Source: Sphingomonas aerolata (GTDB lineage Bacteria; Pseudomonadota; Alphaproteobacteria; Sphingomonadales; Sphingomonadaceae). From it: 64,000 nt of DNA. The stretch is taken from the NCBI RefSeq assembly GCF_003046295.1, contig NZ_PZZN01000001.1, positions 62,001 through 126,000 on the forward strand, written 5' to 3'. This document shows, in pieces, positions 25,140 through 33,364 of this stretch. Positions within the stretch are counted from its first letter, which is position 1; the number at the start of each line of letters is the position of its first letter. The translations under genes were made by a program, and so were the position numbers. A model generated the notes under the pieces. That model saw only the letters and a list, made by a program, of their open reading frames with translations. It made no database searches and was not told where the DNA came from.

Positions 25140-26240
25140 ATGATGTTTCCGCCGTCCTCCTGTCCCCGCCTGATCGTAAAGATCGGTTCGGCACTGCTCG
25201 TCGATCCCGACGGCAGCGTCCGGCGCGACTGGCTCGCCGGGCTCGTCGCCGACATCGCAACGCGGACGCGTGCCGGGCAGCAGGTCGCGATCGTGTCGTC
25301 CGGGGCGATCGCGCTCGGCGCTCGGCGACTTGGCCTGGCCAAGGGCGGCCGCGCGAGTCTCGAGGACGCGCAGGCCGCCGCCGCCACCGGCCAGATCGCG
25401 CTAAGCCAGGTCTGGGCCGAATTGCTCGCCGCGCAGGGGCTGAACGCGGCGCAGATGCTCGTCACGCTCGACGATCTCGAGGACCGCCGCCGTTATCTCA
25501 ACGCCGCCGCGACGCTCAATCGGCTCCTGTCGCTCGGGGTCGTGCCGGTGATCAACGAGAATGACAGCGTCGCGACCGCCGAAATCCGCTTCGGTGACAA
25601 TGACCGGCTCGCCGCGCGGGTCGCGCAGGCCGCGGGCGCGCAGGGTGTGGTCCTGCTGTCCGACGTCGACGGGCTCTATACCGCCAATCCGCATGTCGAC
25701 CCCGCCGCCACCCACATCGCCGACGTCCCGCGAATCGACACGGTCGCCGCGATGGCAGACGACGGGTCGGGGTCCGGAATGGGATCGGGCGGCATGGCAT
25801 CGAAGATCGCCGCCGCGCGAATCGCCACGGCGGCGGGCATTCCGCTCGTGATCGCCTCGGGCCGGATCGACCATCCGCTCTCCACCCCTGCCCGCCACAC
25901 GATCTTCAGCGCAGAGCGCACCGCGTCTGCGCGGAAAGCCTGGCTGGCGGGGGGGCTGACCGCGAAGGGCACGATCCATGTCGACGCCGGCGCCGCTGCC
26001 GCGCTCGGCCAGGGACGCAGCCTGCTGGCCGCGGGCGCGACGGGGCTCGACGGGGGCTTCGTGCGCGGCGATCTGGTGACGATCGAGGGGCCGGCCGGCA
26101 CGGTCGCGCGCGGTCTCGCCGAATATGACGCGGCGGACACCGCGCGTCTGCTCGGCCGTCACAGCGACGATCACGCCGCGATCCTCGGCTATGCGCCGCG
26201 CTCGGCGCTCGTCCATCGCAATCATCTGGCGCTCGTATGA
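25140..26240 (+). CDS. proB: glutamate 5-kinase
   Basis: ProB (366 aa) phosphorylates glutamate in the first step of proline synthesis. The N-terminal kinase has LIVKIGSALLVDPDG, the AIALGARRLGL segment, and INENDSVATAEIRFGDNDRL with LLSDVDGLYTANP. The C-terminal PUA domain (about 275-366) is present. The start is uncertain: two adjacent ATGs at 25140/25143 fit the family, and an ATG at 25104 is possible. The upstream reading belongs to the palindromic repeat. proA is not adjacent. Downstream comes the sphingolipid-type epimerase. Confidence 0.94.
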   Translation: MMFPPSSCPRLIVKIGSALLVDPDGSVRRDWLAGLVADIATRTRAGQQVAIVSSGAIALGARRLGLAKGGRASLEDAQAAAATGQIALSQVWAELLAAQGLNAAQMLVTLDDLEDRRRYLNAAATLNRLLSLGVVPVINENDSVATAEIRFGDNDRLAARVAQAAGAQGVVLLSDVDGLYTANPHVDPAATHIADVPRIDTVAAMADDGSGSGMGSGGMASKIAAARIATAAGIPLVIASGRIDHPLSTPARHTIFSAERTASARKAWLAGGLTAKGTIHVDAGAAAALGQGRSLLAAGATGLDGGFVRGDLVTIEGPAGTVARGLAEYDAADTARLLGRHSDDHAAILGYAPRSALVHRNHLALV

Positions 26241-26274
26241 CTGCCGCGCAAACGTCGATCTGGAGCGAGCCGTC

Positions 26275-27174
26275 ATGATCCTGGCCATCACCGGCGGCAC
26301 CGGGTTCGTCGGCAGCCACTTGATCGACCATGCGCTGGAGACGGGGCACACGATCCGCGCGCTCGCCCGCAAGCCGCAGGCCAAGCGCATCGGCGTGACC
26401 TGGATCGAAGGCGCGCTCGATCGGCCGAAGAGCCTGGCGACGCTGGTCGAGGGCGCGGACGTGGTCATCCACGTCGCCGGCGTGGTCAATGCCGCCGATC
26501 GCGCGGGCTTTGCCGAGGGCAATATCGCGGGCACCCAGGCGATCGTCGACGCGACGCGGTCGGCGGGGATCCGCCGCTTCGTCCAGGTCTCATCGCTGGC
26601 GGCGCGCGCGCCGGCACTGTCCAACTATGGCTGGTCGAAGGCCGAGGCGGAGACGTGCGTTGCCGCGTCGGGGCTCGACTGGACGATCGTCCGCCCGCCC
26701 GCGATCTTCGGTCCGCGCGATCACGACCTGCTCGACGTGTTCAAGGCGGCGCGGTCGGGCTATGTGCCGATGCCCCCTGCCGGCACGCGCGTCTCGCTGC
26801 TCTATGTCGAGGATCTGACCGCGCTGCTGCTCGCGCTGGCCGAGATCCCGGTCGCGCCCGCGATCATGGAACCCGACGACGGTACGCCCAAGGGCTGGGA
26901 CAATCGCGACTTCGCGCGCGCGATCGGCGTCGCGGTCGGCAAATCGGTGAGGCCGTTGTCGATGCCGCGCGTGATCCTGTCGCTGGCGTCCGCCGCCGAC
27001 CGTCTCGTCCGGCGCGGCAAGGCCAAGCTGACGCGCGACCGGGTCCGCTATTTCTGCCATCCCGACTGGGTCTCGCACACGCCGCCGCCGGCCACGCTCT
27101 GGACGCCCTCGGTCCCGACGCCGCAGGCGCTGGCGCAAACCGCGGCGTGGTATCGCGCGGCGGGGCTGCTATAG
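26275..27174 (+). CDS. NAD(P)-dependent epimerase/dehydratase, candidate 3-ketoceramide reductase
   Basis: This is a 299-residue extended SDR. The NAD(P)-binding motif is GGTGFVGSHLIDHAL (residues 6-20), and the active-site pair is in NYGWSKAEAE (Tyr-x3-Lys). EGADVVIHVAGVV is the conserved strand. It resembles the NDUFA9-like atypical SDR branch that includes Caulobacter CerR, the reductase of the keto group in bacterial ceramide synthesis. It lies directly upstream of an ACP gene and serine palmitoyltransferase, which supports that role. The assignment is by motif and context; other nucleotide-sugar chemistry is not excluded. Confidence 0.8.
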   Translation: MILAITGGTGFVGSHLIDHALETGHTIRALARKPQAKRIGVTWIEGALDRPKSLATLVEGADVVIHVAGVVNAADRAGFAEGNIAGTQAIVDATRSAGIRRFVQVSSLAARAPALSNYGWSKAEAETCVAASGLDWTIVRPPAIFGPRDHDLLDVFKAARSGYVPMPPAGTRVSLLYVEDLTALLLALAEIPVAPAIMEPDDGTPKGWDNRDFARAIGVAVGKSVRPLSMPRVILSLASAADRLVRRGKAKLTRDRVRYFCHPDWVSHTPPPATLWTPSVPTPQALAQTAAWYRAAGLL

Positions 27175-27232
27175 CGCCGAAAAGCCGCCGCAATTCGCTG
27201 TCAGGATTGCGTCGACACCCGGAAGGAAGAGC

Positions 27233-27478
27233 ATGAGCGACCGTCAGCAGATCTACGACACCGTCACCGCGCAGATCGAGCCGTTCAACAAGAAGGGCGT
27301 CGCGCTGAGCGATGCGACCACCTTCCAGGGCGATCTCGAATGGGACAGCCTGACCGTCATGGATTTCGTCGCCGCGATCGAGGATGAATTCGACATCATC
27401 ATCACGATGAACATGCAGGCCGAGATCGAGACCGTCGGCCAGCTGGTCGATGCCGTCGCGAAGTTGAAGCAGGACTAA
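27233..27478 (+). CDS. acyl carrier protein dedicated to sphingolipid synthesis
   Basis: This is an 81-residue ACP. The 4'-phosphopantetheine attachment serine is in LEWDSLTVMDF, followed by AAIEDEFDIIITM (helix III). It has GGAAGGAAGAG as ribosome-binding region. Placed between the CerR-like gene and spt, it is the expected acyl donor for serine palmitoyltransferase; in bacteria SPT is often paired with its own ACP. It diverges in sequence from the fatty-acid synthase ACP (for example EWDSLT rather than ADSLD). Confidence 0.9.
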   Translation: MSDRQQIYDTVTAQIEPFNKKGVALSDATTFQGDLEWDSLTVMDFVAAIEDEFDIIITMNMQAEIETVGQLVDAVAKLKQD

Positions 27479-27489
27479 CCAAAAATATC

Positions 27490-27594
27490 CCGTTCGTGGT
27501 GAGTAGGGACTGAGCGCGGCGAAGGCCCGTATCGAACCACCTGCCCTTCGATACGCGTCTTCGGCTTCGCTCAGCCGCTACTCAGGACGAACGG
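27490..27594. repeat. palindromic repeat (CCGTTCG ... CGAACGG family) between acp and spt
   Basis: The outer arms CCGTTCG (27490-27496) and CGAACGG (to 27594) and inner blocks (GAGTAG with CTACTC, CTGAGCG with CGCTCAG) form an imperfect inverted repeat filling the gap between the ACP and spt genes. It is the same family as the element at 54991-55077. Confidence 0.8.
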
Positions 27595-27616
27595 AAGTTT
27601 TTAAGGCCGAATGACG

Positions 27617-28879
27617 ATGACCGAAGCCGCCACCACCGCCCACGCCCTCCCCGTTGATCCCCCCCAGGTCGCGCCCGAACGCGACCTGATGAGCAAGTTC
27701 GACGGGCTGATCGCCGAACGCGAGGCGCTGGTGAAGTCCGGCGTGCGCAATCCGTTCACGATCGTGATGGACGAGGTCAAGTCGCCGACCCAGGCGGTGA
27801 TCCGCGGCAAGGACACGATCCTGCTCGGTACCTACAACTATATGGGGATGACGTTCGACCCCGACGTCATCCAGGCGGGCAAGGACGCGCTCGAGAAATT
27901 CGGGTCGGGCACCAATGGCAGCCGGATGCTCAACGGCACGTTCCACGATCATATCGATGTCGAGCAGGCACTGCGCGACTTTTACGACATGAGCGGTGCG
28001 ATCGTGTTCTCGACCGGCTATATGGCCAATCTCGGGATCATCTCGACGCTTGCGGGCAAGGGCGAGTACGTCATTCTCGACGCGGACAGCCATGCCTCGA
28101 TCTATGACGGCTGCAAGCAGGGCAATGCCGAGATCGTCCGCTTCCGCCACAACGACGTCGCCGATCTGGACAAGCGGCTCGGCCGCCTGCCGAAGGAGGC
28201 CGGCAAGCTGGTGGTGCTCGAAGGCGTCTATTCGATGCTCGGCGACATCGCGCCGCTGAAGGAAATGGTCGCGGTCGCCAAGAAGCATGACTGCATGGTG
28301 CTGGTCGACGAGGCGCATTCGATGGGCTTTTTCGGCCCCAATGGCCGCGGCGTGTACGAGGAGATGGGGCTGACCGACCAGGTCGATTTCGTCGTCGGCA
28401 CCTTCTCGAAATCGGTGGGCACCGTCGGCGGGTTCGTCGTGTCGAACCACCCGAAGTTCGAGATGGTCCGCTTCGCCTGCCGCCCATACATCTTCACCGC
28501 CTCGCTTCCCCCCTCGGTCGTCGCCACCGCCGCGACGTCGATCCGCAAGCTCATGACCGCGCATGACAAGCGCGCGCAGCTCTGGAAGAATGCACGCGCG
28601 ATGCATGCGGGCCTCAAGGCGATGGGCTTCAAGCTCGGCACCGAGACGTCGGATTCGGCGATCATCGCGATCATCCTGACCGACCAGGAACAGGCGATCG
28701 CGATCTGGCAGTCGCTGCTCGAGGGCGGGCTGTACGTGAACATGGCGCGCCCGCCGGCGACGCCTGCGGGCACGTTCCTGCTGCGCTGTTCGCTGTGCGC
28801 CGAACATACCGACGCGCAGGTCGAGACGATCCTCTCCATGTTCCGCGACGCGGGTCGCGCCGTCGGCGTGATCGGCTAG
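27617..28879 (+). CDS. spt: serine palmitoyltransferase
   Basis: SPT condenses L-serine with palmitoyl-CoA/ACP to 3-ketodihydrosphingosine, the committed step of sphingolipid synthesis, in the cytoplasm with PLP. From the ATG at 27617 the protein has 420 residues, the length of the Sphingomonas paucimobilis enzyme. The PLP lysine in VGTFSKSVGTVGG is then K265, and the stacking histidine in DADSHASIYDG is H159, the same numbers as in that enzyme. YNYMGM, GTNGSRMLNGTFHDH and VDEAHSMGF are the other fold-type I signatures. An ATG two codons upstream (27611) is a competing start. This gene is the main taxonomic marker of the window. Confidence 0.97.
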   Translation: MTEAATTAHALPVDPPQVAPERDLMSKFDGLIAEREALVKSGVRNPFTIVMDEVKSPTQAVIRGKDTILLGTYNYMGMTFDPDVIQAGKDALEKFGSGTNGSRMLNGTFHDHIDVEQALRDFYDMSGAIVFSTGYMANLGIISTLAGKGEYVILDADSHASIYDGCKQGNAEIVRFRHNDVADLDKRLGRLPKEAGKLVVLEGVYSMLGDIAPLKEMVAVAKKHDCMVLVDEAHSMGFFGPNGRGVYEEMGLTDQVDFVVGTFSKSVGTVGGFVVSNHPKFEMVRFACRPYIFTASLPPSVVATAATSIRKLMTAHDKRAQLWKNARAMHAGLKAMGFKLGTETSDSAIIAIILTDQEQAIAIWQSLLEGGLYVNMARPPATPAGTFLLRCSLCAEHTDAQVETILSMFRDAGRAVGVIG

Positions 28880-28931
28880 CAGCCGGCCGCTGTCATTGCG
28901 TCGGGAGCAATACGCACGCTATCGTCGCGGG

Positions 28932-30893
28932 GTGACGCAGGACGAGGCCGACGCGGCAGCCCTTGGGGGCGGTGCGACCTGGCGGACCATCACGCTCATC
29001 GTGATGGCGCTGCTGGGCGCCGCCGTTCTGGTCGGGCTCATCGCCACGCTGAGCAGCGCGAACCGTCAGCGCGACAGCGCGTTGCGGCTGCAGGCGCACA
29101 GCTATGACGTGATGATCCTCGCGCGCACGCTGTCGAGCACGATCGCCCGGTCCGAAGCGTCGCTCGGCCGCTATGTGATCAGCGGCGACCGGCAACTGGG
29201 CCGGCTCTATTTCGAGGAATGGGTCCTGGCCGGGACGCAGCTCAACCGGCTCGAGCGGCTGACCTACGACAATGGCGAACAGCGCGGGCACATCGCCGAA
29301 CTGCGCCAGGCCTATGAAGACCGCGGCCGCGAGCTGTCGATGACCGCGCTCAGCACCAATTACGGCAAGAATTCGCAGGCGTTCGCGCGCTATTACCAGG
29401 GACGCAACGCCCCGACGCTCATCGCGATCAACCGGACGCTCGACCGGCTCATCGCGCGCGAGCGGGCGCTGCTCGACAACCGGACGTCGCGGGCGATGGC
29501 ATCGGTCGAACGCTCGAGCTCGATCGCGGGCGTGCTCGCGGTGTTCGGGATGCTGATCGTTCTGGGCGCGATCGGGCTGGGCTGGTTCACGATCCGCGCG
29601 GTCAGCGACCGGGCAGTCGCGCAGGCTGACGCGGACATGGAACGCAGCCGCGCCGAGGAACTGTCCGCCGCGGTCGAACAGGCCACCGCCGAGCTGCGCG
29701 TGCAGGACGCCAAGCTGCGCCAGGTCCAGAAGATGGACGCGGTCGGCAGGCTGACCGGCGGCATTGCGCATGATTTCAACAATATGCTGGCCGTCATTCT
29801 GGGCGGGCTGGAACTGGCGCTGCGCAACATCGCGCGCGATCCGGCGACCGCCCGGCGACACATCGAGAGCGCGACCGACGGCGCTACCCGCGCCGCCGCG
29901 CTGACCCGCCGGCTGCTCGCCTTCAGCCGCGAGGATTCGCTGAAGCCCGAGACGATGGGGGTTGCAGGGCTGGTCGAGGGCATGTCCGACCTGCTCGACC
30001 GGACGCTCGGCGATGCGATCACGCTGCACGTGGTCGACGCCTCCGAGGGCTGGCGCGTCCGCGCGGATCGCGTCCAGCTTGAAAATGCGGTGCTCAACCT
30101 GGCGGTCAACGCGCGCGACGCGATGAACGGCCGCGGCACGATGATCGTGACCACCGGCGCCGCGGTGCTGACCGCGGGCGCGATCGGCGACTGCCCGGCC
30201 GGCGACTTTGCCACCATCACGGTCGCAGACGACGGCAGCGGCATGTCGCCGGACGTCGCCGAGCGCGTGTTCGAGCCGTTCTTCACCACCAAGGAAACCG
30301 GCAAGGGCACGGGCCTTGGCCTCAGCCAGATCTTCGGCCTCGTCCGGCAGCTGGGCGGCGAGATCGCGATCGCCAGCGTGGTCGGCGAGGGAACGACGGT
30401 GACGCTCTATCTGCCGCGCGACACCAGCGATCCCGCGATCGAGCCGCAACCCGTCCTGCCGTTTGCGGACCTGCCAGAGCCGGTACAGCCCGTCGCGCCG
30501 ACGGGGCTGAACGTGCTGGTGGTCGAGGATGATCCGCGCGTGCTCGCCGCGACGATCGGTGCGCTCGAGGAGCTTGGCCATCATCCGGTCGCCTGTGACG
30601 ACCCGACCCATGCGGCGACGATGCTCGCGCGTCACGGCGCGATCGACCTGATCATTTCCGACGTGCTGATGCCGCGGCAGACGGGGCCCGAGATGATCGC
30701 GGCATTGCGGCCGCTGTTCCCCGACATCGCGATCCTGTTCGTCACGGGCTTTGCGGGTGAAGCCGCGACGAGCGAATTCGGTGAGCATGAGGTGTTGCGC
30801 AAGCCCTTCACGCTGAGCGGCCTGGAACGCGCGGTCGCGGCGGCGATGGGCACCGATCGCCCCACCCCGCCCCGCCAGATGGCGGCCGAATAG
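28932..30893 (+). CDS. membrane hybrid histidine kinase with CHASE3-like sensor and receiver
   Basis: This is a 653-residue protein. TM1 (TLIVMALLGAAVLVGLIATL) and TM2 (VLAVFGMLIVLGAIGLGWF) flank a helical periplasmic sensor of the CHASE3 type. After a coiled coil the DHp motif is GGIAHDFNNMLAVILGGLE with H280. The ATPase domain has NARDAM, DDGSGMSP and GKGTGLGLSQIFG. The C-terminal receiver has VVEDDPRV, phospho-site SDVLMPRQ and lysine in RKPF. The start may be GTG 28932 (VTQDEADA) or TTG 28896. It sits between spt and lptF on the same strand, so it may sense envelope lipids; that is inference only. Confidence 0.9.
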   Translation: MTQDEADAAALGGGATWRTITLIVMALLGAAVLVGLIATLSSANRQRDSALRLQAHSYDVMILARTLSSTIARSEASLGRYVISGDRQLGRLYFEEWVLAGTQLNRLERLTYDNGEQRGHIAELRQAYEDRGRELSMTALSTNYGKNSQAFARYYQGRNAPTLIAINRTLDRLIARERALLDNRTSRAMASVERSSSIAGVLAVFGMLIVLGAIGLGWFTIRAVSDRAVAQADADMERSRAEELSAAVEQATAELRVQDAKLRQVQKMDAVGRLTGGIAHDFNNMLAVILGGLELALRNIARDPATARRHIESATDGATRAAALTRRLLAFSREDSLKPETMGVAGLVEGMSDLLDRTLGDAITLHVVDASEGWRVRADRVQLENAVLNLAVNARDAMNGRGTMIVTTGAAVLTAGAIGDCPAGDFATITVADDGSGMSPDVAERVFEPFFTTKETGKGTGLGLSQIFGLVRQLGGEIAIASVVGEGTTVTLYLPRDTSDPAIEPQPVLPFADLPEPVQPVAPTGLNVLVVEDDPRVLAATIGALEELGHHPVACDDPTHAATMLARHGAIDLIISDVLMPRQTGPEMIAALRPLFPDIAILFVTGFAGEAATSEFGEHEVLRKPFTLSGLERAVAAAMGTDRPTPPRQMAAE

Positions 30894-31008
30894 ACCGTGA
30901 CAGGCCCGCCCCGTCCGAACTATAGCCGCCGTCCTATATCCCGCGCGAAAAGCTGATATAGACCCGCCCCACGCCTCGCGTTCGAGGCGCTCGCAGAGCC
31001 CCCGCTTC

Positions 31009-32202
31009 ATGAAATCCATCGATCGCTACATGGCCCGGCTGATCGCGGTCCCGCTCTTTTCGACGCTGATCATCGCGGCGATGCTGCTCGTGCTCGACCG
31101 GATGCGCCGGCTGTTCGATTTCGTCGCGACCGAGGGCGGACCGATCAGCGTCGTCTGGCGGATGCTCGCCAATCTGCTGCCCGAATATCTCGGGCTCGGG
31201 ATTCCGATCGGGTTGCTGCTCGGCATCTTGCTCGCGTTCCGCAAGCTCGCGACGACGTCGGAACTCGACGTCCTGCGCAGCGTCGGGATGAGCTATACTC
31301 GGCTGCTGCGGGTGCCCTATATGTTCGCCATCGTGCTGGCGATCGCGAACCTGCTGATCGTCGGCTATCTCCAGCCGATCGCCCGCTATTATTACGAGGG
31401 GCTGCGGTTCGAGCTGCGCACGGGCGCTCTCGGCGCGTCGATCAAGGTCGGTGAGTTCACGCATCTGGGCGACCGGATGACGCTGCGGATCGAGCAGAGC
31501 CGCGACAAGGGGCGCGAGCTGTCGGGCATCTTCGTTCATGCGCAGACGCCCAAGAACGACTGGATCGGCGTCACCGCGGAGAAGGGACGCTTCCTCGCGA
31601 CCGACGATCCCAACGTCATCATCTTCCGTCTCGCCAACGGGACGCTGATCCACGAACGGCCCGAATTCAAGACGCCGCGCGTGCTGACCTTCAGCAGCCA
31701 TGACCTGCCGATCAACCTGCCCAAGTTCGAGAGCTTCCGCGTCCGCGGCGGGCGCAACCTCGAATTCACGCTGCCCGAACTCGCGCGTGCGGGGCATGAG
31801 GCGGCGACGCCCGAGCTGCGCGATGCAAGCCGGTCCGAATTCCACTTCCGTCTGGCGGAGGTCGCGATGATGTTCCTGCTGCCGATGCTGGCGGTGGCGC
31901 TCGGCGTGCCGGCGAAACGATCGACGTCCGGTCTCGGCGTCTTCCTGTCGATCGTGATGATCGTCACCTATCACAAGGTGAACCAATATGCGGCGGACGT
32001 CGGCGAGCTTGGCCGGATCGACCCGCTGATCGCGCTCTGGGTGCCGTTCACGGTGTTCGCAGGGCTGATCCTGTGGATGTACTATACCATCGCCTATGTG
32101 CCCGGCGGCGAACCGATCGGTGCGCTCGAGCGCGGCGTCGGCCGGATCGGCAAGGCGATCACCAGCCGGCTGCCCGGGCGCCGCAAAGAGAAGACGGCAT
32201 GA
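31009..32202 (+). CDS. lptF: LptF/LptG-type permease, LptF position
   Basis: This 397-residue protein of the YjgP/YjgQ family has six membrane segments, three on each side of a periplasmic beta-jellyroll (about 130-280). The N-terminus MKSIDRYMARLIAVPLFSTL and the segment FRKLATTSELDVLRSVGMS, the coupling helix contacting the LptB ATPase, are characteristic. In the canonical system LptFG with LptB2 extracts LPS from the inner membrane. Sphingomonads replace LPS with glycosphingolipid, so the cargo here may be that lipid. It overlaps lptG by 4 bp (ATGA). Confidence 0.93.
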   Translation: MKSIDRYMARLIAVPLFSTLIIAAMLLVLDRMRRLFDFVATEGGPISVVWRMLANLLPEYLGLGIPIGLLLGILLAFRKLATTSELDVLRSVGMSYTRLLRVPYMFAIVLAIANLLIVGYLQPIARYYYEGLRFELRTGALGASIKVGEFTHLGDRMTLRIEQSRDKGRELSGIFVHAQTPKNDWIGVTAEKGRFLATDDPNVIIFRLANGTLIHERPEFKTPRVLTFSSHDLPINLPKFESFRVRGGRNLEFTLPELARAGHEAATPELRDASRSEFHFRLAEVAMMFLLPMLAVALGVPAKRSTSGLGVFLSIVMIVTYHKVNQYAADVGELGRIDPLIALWVPFTVFAGLILWMYYTIAYVPGGEPIGALERGVGRIGKAITSRLPGRRKEKTA

Positions 32203-33296
32203 GCAGGATCACGATCTTTCCGTCGCGCACGGTCGCGGTCTATATGGGCCGGCTGTTCATGACGCGGACGTTCAGCATCCTCGCGGCACTGGTGCTCGTG
32301 CTCCAGGCGCTCGATCTGCTGAGCGAATCGGGCAACATCCTGGCGCAGGCGGGCAATGGCGACGCCCAGGTCTGGCAATATGTCAGCCTGCGCGCACCGC
32401 AGATCATCGCCTTCGCGCTGCCCTTCTCGGTCCTGCTCGGCACCATCCTGACGCTGATCACGATGAACCAGAACAGCGAGATCATCGCGCTCAAGGCGTC
32501 GGGCCTCTCCGCGCATCAGGTGCTCGCCCCGCTGCTGATTGCCAGCCTGGTCGTCGCGATCGTCAGCTTCAGCTTCAACGACCGCGTCGTATCGCGCGCC
32601 ACCGCCACCCTGTCGCAGTGGCAGAAGGTCAATTACGGCGCGATGCCGATCGACCGTGGCGACCGTGCCAATGTCTGGGTGCGCGACGGCGACGACCTGA
32701 TCCAGGTGAACCAGACGCGCGGCAAGGGCGCCGGAACGCGGCTCGGCGGGGTGACGCTCTATGATCGCGCTGGCGGAAGCCTCGTCTCGATCATTCGCGC
32801 CCCCAATGGCAAGCGCGTCGCCGGGGGCTGGGAGATCGGCCCCGCGACGCGGTTCGACGTCGCCAGCGGCACGCTGACCACGCTCGGCTCGGTGGTCGTC
32901 GGGCGCGATGTCCGGCCCGACCAGTTCACGCTCGCGAGCGTCGACGCCGACAGCCTGTCCTTCGGCGCGCTGAAGGCGGCGATCGGCGATCTGGCCGACG
33001 CGGGGCGCCCGACCAAGGCACTCGAGGGATCGCTCTGGCACAAGCTGTCGGGACCGCTGTCGTCGGTGCTGATGCCGCTGCTGGGCGCGGTCGCGGCGTT
33101 CGGCATCGCTCGCTCGGGCAAGCTGTTCATCCGCGCGGTGATCGGCATGGGGCTGGGCTTCGCCTATTTCGTCGCGGACAATTTCGCGCTCGCGATGGGC
33201 AATCTTGGCGCCTATCCGCCGTTCCTCGCCGCCTGGGCGCCCTTCCTCCTGTTCTTCCTGATCGGCGAGGCTGTCCTGTTCCGGACCGAGGAATAG
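32199..33296 (+). CDS. lptG: LptF/LptG-type permease, LptG position
   Basis: This is a 365-residue partner of lptF with the same fold: SRTVAVYMGRLFMTRTFSILAAL as first membrane helix, LLGTILTLITMNQNSEIIALKASGLS as the coupling-helix region, a periplasmic beta-domain and three C-terminal membrane helices (VLMPLLGAVAAFGIARSGKL onward). The ATG at 32199 overlaps the lptF stop, so the two permease halves are translationally coupled. No lptA, lptB, lptC or lptD gene is in the window. The ceramide-synthase-like gene follows after 68 bp. Confidence 0.93.
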   Translation: MSRITIFPSRTVAVYMGRLFMTRTFSILAALVLVLQALDLLSESGNILAQAGNGDAQVWQYVSLRAPQIIAFALPFSVLLGTILTLITMNQNSEIIALKASGLSAHQVLAPLLIASLVVAIVSFSFNDRVVSRATATLSQWQKVNYGAMPIDRGDRANVWVRDGDDLIQVNQTRGKGAGTRLGGVTLYDRAGGSLVSIIRAPNGKRVAGGWEIGPATRFDVASGTLTTLGSVVVGRDVRPDQFTLASVDADSLSFGALKAAIGDLADAGRPTKALEGSLWHKLSGPLSSVLMPLLGAVAAFGIARSGKLFIRAVIGMGLGFAYFVADNFALAMGNLGAYPPFLAAWAPFLLFFLIGEAVLFRTEE

Positions 33297-33364
33297 CCGC
33301 TGTACGAACTGCGTGATCGTCGATATCCGCAGCGGCTGACGACGCAGCGCTGAGGGGCGAGCCA

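Noticed and set aside
28893..31019. 708-codon frame on the minus strand opposite the CHASE3 kinase
   Set aside because: Shadow of the kinase, which has every conserved kinase motif on the plus strand.
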